From Sphingomonas sp. Leaf242 (GTDB lineage Bacteria > Pseudomonadota > Alphaproteobacteria > Sphingomonadales > Sphingomonadaceae): 64,000 nucleotides of DNA. A program made the translations under genes and the position numbers. Positions 46,215-54,411 of this stretch are shown in pieces. Position 1 is the stretch's first letter, and every line of letters starts with the position of its first letter. Under the pieces are notes generated by a model. That model worked only from the letters and a program-made list of their open reading frames with translations, did no database searches and was not told the DNA's origin. The stretch is taken from the NCBI RefSeq assembly GCF_001422045.1, contig NZ_LMLW01000007.1:620001-684000 (forward strand), given 5' to 3'.

Positions 46215-47804
46215 TCATCGTCCAGCCCGCGCATCACGGACGACCGGCTCCAGCGTCACCAGCACGACGTCGTTGCTGCGCATAGGTATTGCGACAAACG
46301 CGCTGCCGCGCGCGTCGATCTTCACCACCTTGTCCTGCTCGGGCAGATCCGCGGTCGCCTGTTGGAGACGACCGAGCTGCGCGGTGTCGAGCGCCTTGGG
46401 CATCCCCATGTCGATGTACAGCGAGAGCGGATCGTTGCGCCGATAGCCGGTCTTGCGCACCACCAGCCGATAGGTGCCGGCCGGAACATGCGCGAAGCGG
46501 AAGGCAATCGGCTTGCCCGCGGTAGCCGGGACCAGACGCGTGTAGAACGGCTTGTTGCTGACCGACTGGACCGGCTGCTGCCAGTCCCAGACCAGCGCGG
46601 CGATCCGGCGACCATCGGCGGCGGCCATGACATGGTCGTCGGTCACCGGTATCGTCCGGCCCTGCAGCGCATGCAGGTATTTATACGCGAACCACGCGGG
46701 CTTGCGGATTCCCTCGCGGTTCATCAGTCCGAAGCCGCCATGGAACGGCGTCGGCGGCGGTCCGGGCTCCTCGAACAGGTCGGTGTAGGTCCAGTAGCTC
46801 ATGCCCTGCGCATAGCCCTGCGACTGCTTGAGCTTGGTCAGGATGTACGGCGCGCTGATATAGCTGTCGTGGACGAAATCGCGCGGCGTGTAGCTCGTGC
46901 TCCACTCGGTGAAGAACAGCGGCAGGCCGGGATAGGCCGACGCCTCGATCTGCGCGCGGACGTTGCGCACGTCGCCGATGACCGCGTCGGGCGACGGCGA
47001 AAGCTTGGTATCCTGCTTGCCGTCCTCGTCGAGAAAGCCGCCATCGACGCCGTAGGTGTGCGTCGTGACGAAATCGATCGGCACGTTGGTCCGCTTGGTG
47101 AACTTCAGGAGCTCGGGCACCCAGGCGGCGCCCGCGGTCGACGGCCCGCCGACCCGCAACGCGGGATCGATCGCCTTGATGGTCCGGGCGGTATTGGCAT
47201 AGAGATCGAAATACGCCTGCTGGTCCGCCTTCTCCCAGAAGCCCGCGAGATTGGGCTCGTTCCAGACCTCGAAATACCAGCGCCGCACTTCTTCGTTGCC
47301 ATAGCGCTGGCGGACGTGACGGACATACGCGTCGATCAGGTTGCGCCACAGTTTCGGATCGGGGTGCGACGTGTTCCCTTTCCAGTAGAAGATCGTCTGC
47401 TCCGACGTCCGCATCGCGCTGGGCGTGAAGCCCAGTTCGACGAACGGCCGGATATGCTTGGCGAGCAGCGCGTCGTACAATTGGTCGATTTTAGTCCAGT
47501 CGTAGACGATCCTGTCATCGGTCTTGCGCACCGTGCCGAGCACATCGTGGAAGATGTCGTGGAAGCGGATATAGCGGAAGCCGAGTTCGTCGACCGCGGT
47601 CTTCAACTGCGCCTGGCTGTCGCTGCGGATCAGCGTCCCGGGAAAGTCGGACCCGACCGACAGATCGAACGAGCGGTCGACCGGTGCCGCAGCCTTGGCG
47701 ACATCGATGCTGACGGTCCGCTTAAGCTCGGCGGGTTCGGCCGAGACGCCCGACGGCGATGCAACGACCGCGACCGCCGCCATGAGTGCCCACCGCATAT
47801 CCAA
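46215..47804 (-). CDS. GH39 family glycosidase (beta-xylosidase-like), secreted
   Basis: 529 aa. Signal peptide MDMRWALMAAVAVVASPSGVSA. The GH39 (beta/alpha)8 barrel follows, with acid/base Glu183 in YFEVWNEPNLAGFW and nucleophile Glu300 in LPLFFTEWSTSYTPRDFVHDS, then a C-terminal beta-sandwich. The closest functional class is xylan 1,4-beta-xylosidase. It is at the 3' end of the sugar locus, separated from GH29 by 58 nt that contain a palindrome, so it may have its own promoter. Confidence 0.9.
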   Translation of the reverse strand: MDMRWALMAAVAVVASPSGVSAEPAELKRTVSIDVAKAAAPVDRSFDLSVGSDFPGTLIRSDSQAQLKTAVDELGFRYIRFHDIFHDVLGTVRKTDDRIVYDWTKIDQLYDALLAKHIRPFVELGFTPSAMRTSEQTIFYWKGNTSHPDPKLWRNLIDAYVRHVRQRYGNEEVRRWYFEVWNEPNLAGFWEKADQQAYFDLYANTARTIKAIDPALRVGGPSTAGAAWVPELLKFTKRTNVPIDFVTTHTYGVDGGFLDEDGKQDTKLSPSPDAVIGDVRNVRAQIEASAYPGLPLFFTEWSTSYTPRDFVHDSYISAPYILTKLKQSQGYAQGMSYWTYTDLFEEPGPPPTPFHGGFGLMNREGIRKPAWFAYKYLHALQGRTIPVTDDHVMAAADGRRIAALVWDWQQPVQSVSNKPFYTRLVPATAGKPIAFRFAHVPAGTYRLVVRKTGYRRNDPLSLYIDMGMPKALDTAQLGRLQQATADLPEQDKVVKIDARGSAFVAIPMRSNDVVLVTLEPVVRDARAGR

Positions 47805-47829
47805 CTCCCCCGCCGTCTTCTGTCTTCTA

Positions 47830-47846
47830 GCTACCGTAGTGGTAGC
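47830..47846 (-). promoter_or_regulatory. Candidate operator upstream of the GH39 gene
   Basis: GCTACC and GGTAGC are inverted arms around GTAGT, 26 nt upstream of the GH39 start. The half sites match those of the palindromes upstream of the GH31 gene and the TonB receptor gene. Confidence 0.5.
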
Positions 47847-47862
47847 GCAATCGGTTGCTCAA

Positions 47863-49503
47863 CTAAGCCAGTCCGGTCAGACCACGACCCTCGATCCGCA
47901 GGACCGGCACGAACGGGCTATGGCCGCGCGTCAGGTCGACGTGAAGCCCGGCGCGATCCTGGCGGTGCGCGCACGTCCCGCCGCCAAGCAAGGTCACGCG
48001 CTCGATCGCCCCCTTCAACCGACCGCTGCCGAGCGCGGCAATCGACACGGAGCCTTCGGGTTTGCCGAGGACGAGCGCGTACAAGGCGCCCTTGTTGGTG
48101 GTGAAGCGGATGTCGCGCGACGTGAACTGGCCCGCACTGCCCTCGTTCTGCATCCCTTCCTGAACCTTCGACGGTCCTTCGCCATAGATCCGCCAAGGCC
48201 GCGAACCGAAGATCGCCGCGTCGTTGATCGCCATCCACGCCGCCATGCCGTCGAGGATGCGCTCCTCCTCGCCGTCGATCGAGCCGTCGCCGGGCTGCGG
48301 GATCGAGAGCAGCAGATTGCCGTTCTTCGACACCACGTCGGCGAGCCGCTGGATGACCTGTTCGGCGGTCTTGTAGCTTTTGTCGTTCAATCGCGCGACG
48401 TTGTAGAACCAGTCGCCGATGCAGGTATCGGTCTGCCACGGCTCGTCCCACAGGTGATCCGTAAACCCGCGTTCGACATCCTGGACGATTCCGAACCGCT
48501 CGTTGGGCTTGAGCATCTTGCCCGTCAGGACCACGTCGATCTTGCCGTGCCAGGCGATCGAGCGGTTGTAGTAATCCGCCGCCGCCTGCAGCCCGATCGG
48601 ACCGAACGGCAGGCCGTAATCGTCGAAATAGCAGAAGTCCGGCCGGTATTTCTCGACGAGGTCTGCCTGGCGCAACAGCCACTTCGCGGCGTAGCCCGGA
48701 TGCCCCGGCGGCCCGGTCTCGACCCATTGCCCGTCATGCGCGTCGTGCCACGCGTTCATCGCCGCGATCGTGTCGATCCCGGCGGGGAGCACCGCGTGCG
48801 CGCCGGTGTACAGCTGCTGTGGATCGAGCCCGTCCCACCATGTCCCGCGCCCGTCGCTCGCGCGGCGCGTGAACGCGTCGTAGCGCTGCCCCTTCAGCGC
48901 GCCTTCGGGGTCGTAGCCATAGGCGGTCTGGTACCAGTGCCAGCTGTGCGCAGCGTGGTTGGAGACGCCGAACTTCAGCCCGGCGCGCCGGGCCGCGCCC
49001 GCCCAGGTGCCGACGATGTCGCGCTTCGGCCCGACCCGCAGCGCGTTCCACGCATGATACCGGCTGTCGTAGCAGTCGAGATTGTCGTGATGGCAGGCGA
49101 GCGACACGAAATACTTCGCACCAGCGCGCTTGTACCGGTCGATCAGCGCGTCCGGATCCCAGCGCGCCGCGGTCCAGCGGTCGAGGATGTCCAGCATGCC
49201 CGTCTTCGTCGGGTGACCGTAGGTCTTCAGGTGATGCTCGTAGACCGGATGGCCCTGCATGTAGAGGAACCGGCCGTACCAGTCGCCCTGTTCGGGTACC
49301 GACTGCGGCCCCCAATGCGACCACAACCCGAGCTTCGCATCGCGAAACCAGTCGGGATAGCGATAGTGATCGACCAGCGACTCCCAGGTCGGCTTCACCG
49401 GCCCGCGCGCGAGCCCCATCGGGCTTTGCGCCAGCGCGTGCGTCGCCGGGCCGATCGCGGCGAGCCCCGCCAGCACGCCGCGTCGGTCGAGCGCCATGCT
49501 CAT
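47863..49503 (-). CDS. GH29 alpha-L-fucosidase
   Basis: 546 aa. The N terminus MSMALDRRGVLAGLAAIGPATHALAQ looks like a Tat-type signal (twin Arg). The GH29 barrel contains KLGLWSHWGPQSVPEQGDWYGRFLY and AKYFVSLACHHDNLDCYDS. The nucleophile position is CYFDDYGLPFG (Asp294, usually in a WFDGG context). A C-terminal beta domain follows. It would remove terminal alpha-L-fucose, as in fucosylated xyloglucan. The ATG overlaps the SGNH stop (ATGA), so it is coupled to that gene. Confidence 0.92.
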   Translation of the reverse strand: MSMALDRRGVLAGLAAIGPATHALAQSPMGLARGPVKPTWESLVDHYRYPDWFRDAKLGLWSHWGPQSVPEQGDWYGRFLYMQGHPVYEHHLKTYGHPTKTGMLDILDRWTAARWDPDALIDRYKRAGAKYFVSLACHHDNLDCYDSRYHAWNALRVGPKRDIVGTWAGAARRAGLKFGVSNHAAHSWHWYQTAYGYDPEGALKGQRYDAFTRRASDGRGTWWDGLDPQQLYTGAHAVLPAGIDTIAAMNAWHDAHDGQWVETGPPGHPGYAAKWLLRQADLVEKYRPDFCYFDDYGLPFGPIGLQAAADYYNRSIAWHGKIDVVLTGKMLKPNERFGIVQDVERGFTDHLWDEPWQTDTCIGDWFYNVARLNDKSYKTAEQVIQRLADVVSKNGNLLLSIPQPGDGSIDGEEERILDGMAAWMAINDAAIFGSRPWRIYGEGPSKVQEGMQNEGSAGQFTSRDIRFTTNKGALYALVLGKPEGSVSIAALGSGRLKGAIERVTLLGGGTCAHRQDRAGLHVDLTRGHSPFVPVLRIEGRGLTGLA

Positions 49504-50312
49504 CGCCCGCCGATCGAGGTACGGACCGCGGCGAGCGCGAGCGGACGCATCACCGCATAGCCCGCAGGCGTCGGATGGACGCCGTCGCTGGCGAGCCCCG
49601 GCTTCATCGCGCCGTCCTTGGTCGCCAGCGCGGCATAATAGTCGACGAAGACGAAGCCGTTGCGGCGCGCATAGGCTTGCAGCCACGCGTTCAGCGCGCG
49701 GACCTGCGGGACCGGGCGTTTGTCGGGGCTCCACGGAAACGCCGCCGCGGGGGGGACCGATGCGAGGATCACCTTGATGCCGTGCGCGCGCGCGAGTTCG
49801 GCCATCGTTTCGATATGGCCCTGCACGGTCGCCATCGTCGCCGCGCCGGTGTTGCCGGCGATGTCGTTGGTCGCGGCCATGATGTGGACCGCACGCGGCT
49901 TGAGCGCGATCACGTCCTGTCGGAAGCGGACCAGCATCTGCGCGGTGGTCTGCCCGCCGATCCCGCGGTCGACGAGCCCGTCGGTGAACAGGTCGCGATC
50001 CGCGCCGATCCAGTTGTCGGTGATCGAATCCCCCATGAACACCACGCGGACCGGTTTGGCCGACGCCAGAACCTCGCGGTTCTGCGCCTGGTACCGGCAC
50101 AGCTGCCCGAAATCGCGCGTCAGCATGTGGCGCTTCCACATCTGCCAACCCGCACCATCGCTAGGCTTGGGATGCGACGGACACGGATCGGCGACGATCC
50201 CGACCGGATCGCTGGCATAGGGATCGCCGGGTACGTCGACCTGCGCGAACGCGGCGCTCGACACCGCCGCAAGCGACAGCGCGAGCGTGCGAAGACCGCG
50301 CGCGCCGATCAT
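49500..50312 (-). CDS. Secreted SGNH/GDSL esterase
   Basis: 270 aa. Signal peptide MIGARGLRTLALSLAAVSSAAFAQ. SGNH blocks: VFMGDSITDNW (Ser96), IGGQTTAQM, AATNDIAGN, and LASDGVHPTPAGY with the catalytic Asp/His. In this locus it is likely to remove O-acetyl groups from xyloglucan-type side chains, though the substrate is inferred from context only. It overlaps GH31 upstream and GH29 downstream by 4 nt each. Confidence 0.88.
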   Translation of the reverse strand: MIGARGLRTLALSLAAVSSAAFAQVDVPGDPYASDPVGIVADPCPSHPKPSDGAGWQMWKRHMLTRDFGQLCRYQAQNREVLASAKPVRVVFMGDSITDNWIGADRDLFTDGLVDRGIGGQTTAQMLVRFRQDVIALKPRAVHIMAATNDIAGNTGAATMATVQGHIETMAELARAHGIKVILASVPPAAAFPWSPDKRPVPQVRALNAWLQAYARRNGFVFVDYYAALATKDGAMKPGLASDGVHPTPAGYAVMRPLALAAVRTSIGGR

Positions 50313-52681
50313 GGCCGGCCGACGATCTTGACCAGCCCGGCCACCGCCTGCCCGGTCGGCAGCGGCCCCGATGCAGTCAACCGCCCGGCGCGGTCGTCCC
50401 AGTGCAGCGCGGCCTTGGTCCCGCCGCCCTTCCCCTTGCTATCACGATAGGCGTTGGTGACGCCGTCATCGTCGTAGAGCGTGAAATTGCTGTCCGCGCC
50501 CGGATAGACGCGAATTTCCGACAGTTTCTGCGCAGTCGCGGTGCTCGGCACCTGGACGCCCATCGGGATGATCGAGCCCGCCCGCACGAACAGCGGAACC
50601 CGCGAGATCGGCGCGGCGGCGTCGATCGTCTGCCCGCCGCTGTGCCGCGCGTTGGTCCAGTAATCATACCAGTCCGCGCCCGCAGGCAGATAGACCGAGC
50701 GGTGCGTCACGCCCTGATCGGTGACCGGCGCCACCAGGAACGCCGACCCGAACATGTATTCGTCGCCCATATTCGCGACCTTGGGATCGTTCGGGAAATC
50801 CATGAACAGCGCGCGCATCATCGGCGCGTTGCTCTCGTAGGTCTGCCGGCCGAGCGCGTAGATATACGGCATCAGCGTATAGCGGAGCCGCAGGAAATCG
50901 GCGAGCAGCGGTTCCGCCGCCGTCCCGTATTCCCACAGCGCGGTGCCGGGACGCTGGCCATGGATACGCAGCGTCGGGGTGAACACGCTGTACCCGAACC
51001 AGCGCACGAACAGCTCGGGATAGTCGGTATAGCCCGGCGCCATCGCGGTCGCGCCGGCGGGATCGACCAGCACCGGGCGTTCGGCCTTGGGCCCGTTCGG
51101 CCATTGCCAGCCGCCGATATCGCTGCCCCAATAGGGAATGCCGGTCGCGGTGAAATCGAGCCCGGTCGGCACCTGCCGCTTGAGCGCTTCCCAGGTCGAC
51201 TGGATGTCCGACGACCAGAACAGCGCGCCGTTGCGCTGGGCCCCCAGATAGGCGGCGCGCGCGAGGATCAGGTTGCGCATCGTCGGGCGATCGCGCGCCG
51301 ATCCTTCCGCGACGCTGGTCGTGTGCAGCAGCGGGAAGACGTTGTGATAACGATCGCCCGACCCGATCGAGAAATAATGACCGTCAGGGACGAGGTCGGG
51401 CTCGGTCTCGTCGAGCCAGATCCAGTCGAACCCCTGCGAGACGATGTTGTCGCGGATCCGGTCCCAATACCAGGCGCGCGCATCGGGGTTGGTCGTGTCG
51501 ATCAGCCCGCCGGTCCGGTCCGAGCGGATCGGCAGCCCGTTGACGACGCTGCCGTCCTTCTCGTGGAGCAGCCAGCCCTTGTTCGACAGCATGTCGAAAT
51601 AGCGCGATTCGGGCTCGTAGCGCGGCCACACGCTGATGATCGAGTGCATCCCCATCGCCTTCAGCTTGGCGTTCATGCCCTTGGGGTCGGGGAAATAGGT
51701 GTGGTCGATGTCCATCTGGCCCATCCGGGTCCAATGGAACCAGTCGAGCACCATCGCATCGAGCGGCAGGCCACGGCGGCGATAGCCCTCGGCGACCCCC
51801 AGCAGCTCGGCCTGCGTCTCGTAGCGCGCCTTGCTCTGCAACAACCCGAACGCCGCCTTGGGCGGCAACGGTGTGGCACCGGTGAGCCGCGCATAGCCGG
51901 CGTAGAGCTCGTCGGTGGTCTTGCCCGAGATCACGAAGAACGACACGCGCTCGCCGACGTTCGACTGCCAGTGCGTCGAGCCGTGGAGGCCGGGCGACAC
52001 GGTGGTCTGCGACGGATTGTCCCAGACGATACCATAGCCCTTGTTCGTCACCATGAACGGCACGCAGACCGTCTCGCCCGCGGGCGCATCGTAATTGTGC
52101 CGGCAATCGATCGTCCTGCCGCGCAGGTCGAGCACGCCCTCCTGGTTCTGGCCGAGCCCGTAATAATGCTCGTCGGTGGACGCCGCGAACTGTGCACCGA
52201 CGCGGAACGTCTTCTCGTCGTTGACCGTGTGCGGCGCCATTTCCCAGCCGGTCATGCGGGTCAGCAATGTGCCGTCGGCGCCGCGGACCGTTACCGCGAC
52301 GGGCGGCAGCGACGGCGCGAAATAGCGTTCCATCTGGCTCGGCGCCTTGGGCCAAGGCTGCGCCTCGACGGTCAGCGCCAGCGCGGACGAGGTGAAGACG
52401 TCGGCGCCGGCGTCGCTACGCCGTGCCCATCCCGCCGCGTCGGGCTTCGCATTCGGTCCCGGTCCCGGTGCTGCGGTGGCCTCGGCGCGATCGGTCGAGA
52501 TCGTTACGCGGACGATGTTCGGCGCATATGCCTCGACAGATACGAAGCTGCCGTTGCGCTCGACTGTCGCGATCGGATCGGCCCAGGCCGCGGTCGAGAT
52601 CAGCAGCGCCCCCAGCGAGAGCAGCCCTCCGACGCGGCGTGAACGAAACGCGCTCGTCGGCACGGAAGATATCGGTCGCAT
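50309..52681 (-). CDS. GH31 alpha-xylosidase
   Basis: 790 aa. Signal peptide (about 1-34). The GH31 catalytic nucleophile Asp424 sits in WIWLDETEPDLVPDG and the acid/base Asp492 in LFWSSDIQSTWEAL. The WLDETEPD form resembles the WMDATEPD of Cellvibrio Xyl31A-type xyloglucan alpha-xylosidases rather than the WxDMNEP of alpha-glucosidases. TGIPYWGSDIGGWQ is another GH31 signature. It is predicted to release alpha-xylose from xyloglucan oligosaccharides. GGAGAGG precedes the ATG at 52681; the longer frame would run through the operator region. Confidence 0.92.
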   Translation of the reverse strand: MRPISSVPTSAFRSRRVGGLLSLGALLISTAAWADPIATVERNGSFVSVEAYAPNIVRVTISTDRAEATAAPGPGPNAKPDAAGWARRSDAGADVFTSSALALTVEAQPWPKAPSQMERYFAPSLPPVAVTVRGADGTLLTRMTGWEMAPHTVNDEKTFRVGAQFAASTDEHYYGLGQNQEGVLDLRGRTIDCRHNYDAPAGETVCVPFMVTNKGYGIVWDNPSQTTVSPGLHGSTHWQSNVGERVSFFVISGKTTDELYAGYARLTGATPLPPKAAFGLLQSKARYETQAELLGVAEGYRRRGLPLDAMVLDWFHWTRMGQMDIDHTYFPDPKGMNAKLKAMGMHSIISVWPRYEPESRYFDMLSNKGWLLHEKDGSVVNGLPIRSDRTGGLIDTTNPDARAWYWDRIRDNIVSQGFDWIWLDETEPDLVPDGHYFSIGSGDRYHNVFPLLHTTSVAEGSARDRPTMRNLILARAAYLGAQRNGALFWSSDIQSTWEALKRQVPTGLDFTATGIPYWGSDIGGWQWPNGPKAERPVLVDPAGATAMAPGYTDYPELFVRWFGYSVFTPTLRIHGQRPGTALWEYGTAAEPLLADFLRLRYTLMPYIYALGRQTYESNAPMMRALFMDFPNDPKVANMGDEYMFGSAFLVAPVTDQGVTHRSVYLPAGADWYDYWTNARHSGGQTIDAAAPISRVPLFVRAGSIIPMGVQVPSTATAQKLSEIRVYPGADSNFTLYDDDGVTNAYRDSKGKGGGTKAALHWDDRAGRLTASGPLPTGQAVAGLVKIVGRP

Positions 52682-52717
52682 ATGCTTGTCCTCTCCTTCG
52701 ACGGTAGACCCGCCGAC

Positions 52718-52731
52718 TGGTATCGCTACCC
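52718..52731 (-). promoter_or_regulatory. Candidate operator upstream of the GH31 gene
   Basis: TGGTATCGCTACCC is a near-palindrome of LacI-like shape in the 104-nt gap between GH35 and GH31. It shares the GGTA...TACC arms with the site upstream of the TonB receptor. Confidence 0.55.
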
Positions 52732-52785
52732 TAAATGAAATTCTCGTCATGCAAAGGCCGCTTGCCGACGGTTGTGTGCGGTCGC

Positions 52786-54411
52786 TCAGCGGTAATGGCC
52801 CATCGTCACCTTGAGCACCTGCGGCCGGTCGAGCAGATTGAGACCATAGTCGGTCTGGTCGCCGTTCCACACGCGCGCCATCACCCAGCGCCCGTTCTGG
52901 AAGCCGCCTTCCTCGACGCGCACCACCATGCCGCCGGGCTTGCCGTCGGCGCCGTCGATGTTCACGCGGACATGATCGCCGACCAGCAGGAACTCGTCGG
53001 CGGACAGCTGCGCGACCGCGACGCCGCCGATCGGTTCGTTCGCCCAGGGCGCGGGATCAGACTTGAGCCAAGTCCAGTCCTTCATCCCGAACTGCCATTC
53101 ACCCCAGCTCGCGCTGACCTTCCAGCCGCCCATCCTGGTCGAGACCGCCGCGCCGTTGTTGGGCTTGGCGGCGCCCCAGGTCGGCCGTTCGAACGCGATC
53201 CGCGCCCAGTCGCGCATGATCGAGCCGAACATCCGATAGGCGAGCGCGAGCGGTTCGAGCGTCTTCTCGTCTAGATCGCGCGCGCCGAGCGGGTAGTTGA
53301 AATAGCCGGTGTCATCGAGCCCGAACGGCGAATAGCCGATCGCGCCACGTCCCATCGCCGGGTAGATGAAGCGGTGGAAGTCGCGCGCGTTGCCGATCTC
53401 CGGCACCATCAGCGCGTTGTCGGGCCGGGCGTATTTGTCGAGATACTGGACGACGTTGCCGGCGTCGCGATCGTAGATATCGGGCGCCTGGAAATCGATA
53501 TGCGGTGCCGCCGCCTTCCAGATGTCGAGCACGTCCTGCTGCGGCCCGCCGCTCGCGACGCCGTCCGGATCGGGCACGTTCGACGGTCCCGACAGGCTGG
53601 CGTTGACGTACATCGGCAACGGCTTGACCGCCTTGCCCGCCGCCGCGATCGCGTCGACATAGGCGGCGACGTACCAGCTGTTGAACGCGCGATCGGCCTG
53701 CGCGCCGAACGCCTGCGCCCAGGTGCCGCGCTTGCCGGTCGCGCGGGCGAGCGCGGCGGGAATGGGTTGCGCGAACAACGCGTTGCCGGTCGCCGAATAG
53801 TCGCGCGGATTGCGATAGCTGCCGGTCTCGTTCTCGGGCTGGACCAGGATCACGGTGTTCTGGCGATCATGGTCGCGCAGATACTCCATCACCTTGACGA
53901 ACGCGCGGCGGTCGGCGTCGAGCGTCGCCTTACCGTGCGCGCTGAGCACGCCGTGATCGCTGCCGTCGCGCATCTTCATCCGCGGGAAGCGCCGGTTGTC
54001 GAGCTTCACCCAGTCGGGCGTATAGGCGAGACCAGTATTCTTCCACGTGCCGAACCACAGCAGCACCACCCGCTTGTCATGCCCCCGCGCCTGATCGAGC
54101 AGCGCCTGGAGGAACGACAGGTCGAACTGTCCCTCGCGCGGCTCGACCTGCTGCCAGGCGATCGGCACCTCGACGGTGTTGGCGCCGATCCGGTCGAGCA
54201 CCGGCCACGCGGTCTTGAGCGCGTCGGGATAGTTGCTCGAATTGTTGACCTGCCCGCCCAGCATCGTGAACGGCGCACCATCGACGATCAGCGCATGCCG
54301 GCCGTTGCGCGTCTCGATGTGCGGGACCGCCGTGGCCTGCCCCGCCGTCGTTTGCGCAAGGACGGGATGCGCGACGCCGAGCGCCGCGAGAACGAGAAGT
54401 CGCCGGATCAT
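52786..54411 (-). CDS. GH35 beta-galactosidase (DUF5597 type)
   Basis: 541 aa with signal peptide MIRRLLVLAALGVAHPVLAQ. GH35 catalytic residues: acid/base Glu195 in ILVQPENETGSYRN and nucleophile Glu338 in LMVPEIGNARDF. The domain order and C-terminal region (DUF5597) resemble Cellvibrio Bgl35A, which removes beta-galactose from xyloglucan oligosaccharides. It overlaps the GH74 stop by 4 nt. Confidence 0.91.
   Translation of the reverse strand: MIRRLLVLAALGVAHPVLAQTTAGQATAVPHIETRNGRHALIVDGAPFTMLGGQVNNSSNYPDALKTAWPVLDRIGANTVEVPIAWQQVEPREGQFDLSFLQALLDQARGHDKRVVLLWFGTWKNTGLAYTPDWVKLDNRRFPRMKMRDGSDHGVLSAHGKATLDADRRAFVKVMEYLRDHDRQNTVILVQPENETGSYRNPRDYSATGNALFAQPIPAALARATGKRGTWAQAFGAQADRAFNSWYVAAYVDAIAAAGKAVKPLPMYVNASLSGPSNVPDPDGVASGGPQQDVLDIWKAAAPHIDFQAPDIYDRDAGNVVQYLDKYARPDNALMVPEIGNARDFHRFIYPAMGRGAIGYSPFGLDDTGYFNYPLGARDLDEKTLEPLALAYRMFGSIMRDWARIAFERPTWGAAKPNNGAAVSTRMGGWKVSASWGEWQFGMKDWTWLKSDPAPWANEPIGGVAVAQLSADEFLLVGDHVRVNIDGADGKPGGMVVRVEEGGFQNGRWVMARVWNGDQTDYGLNLLDRPQVLKVTMGHYR

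Noticed and set aside
46215..47804. Arabinoxylan locus, based on GH39 alone
   Set aside because: No GH10, GH11, GH43, GH51 or GH67 gene is present, while GH74, GH31, GH35 and GH29 point to xyloglucan.
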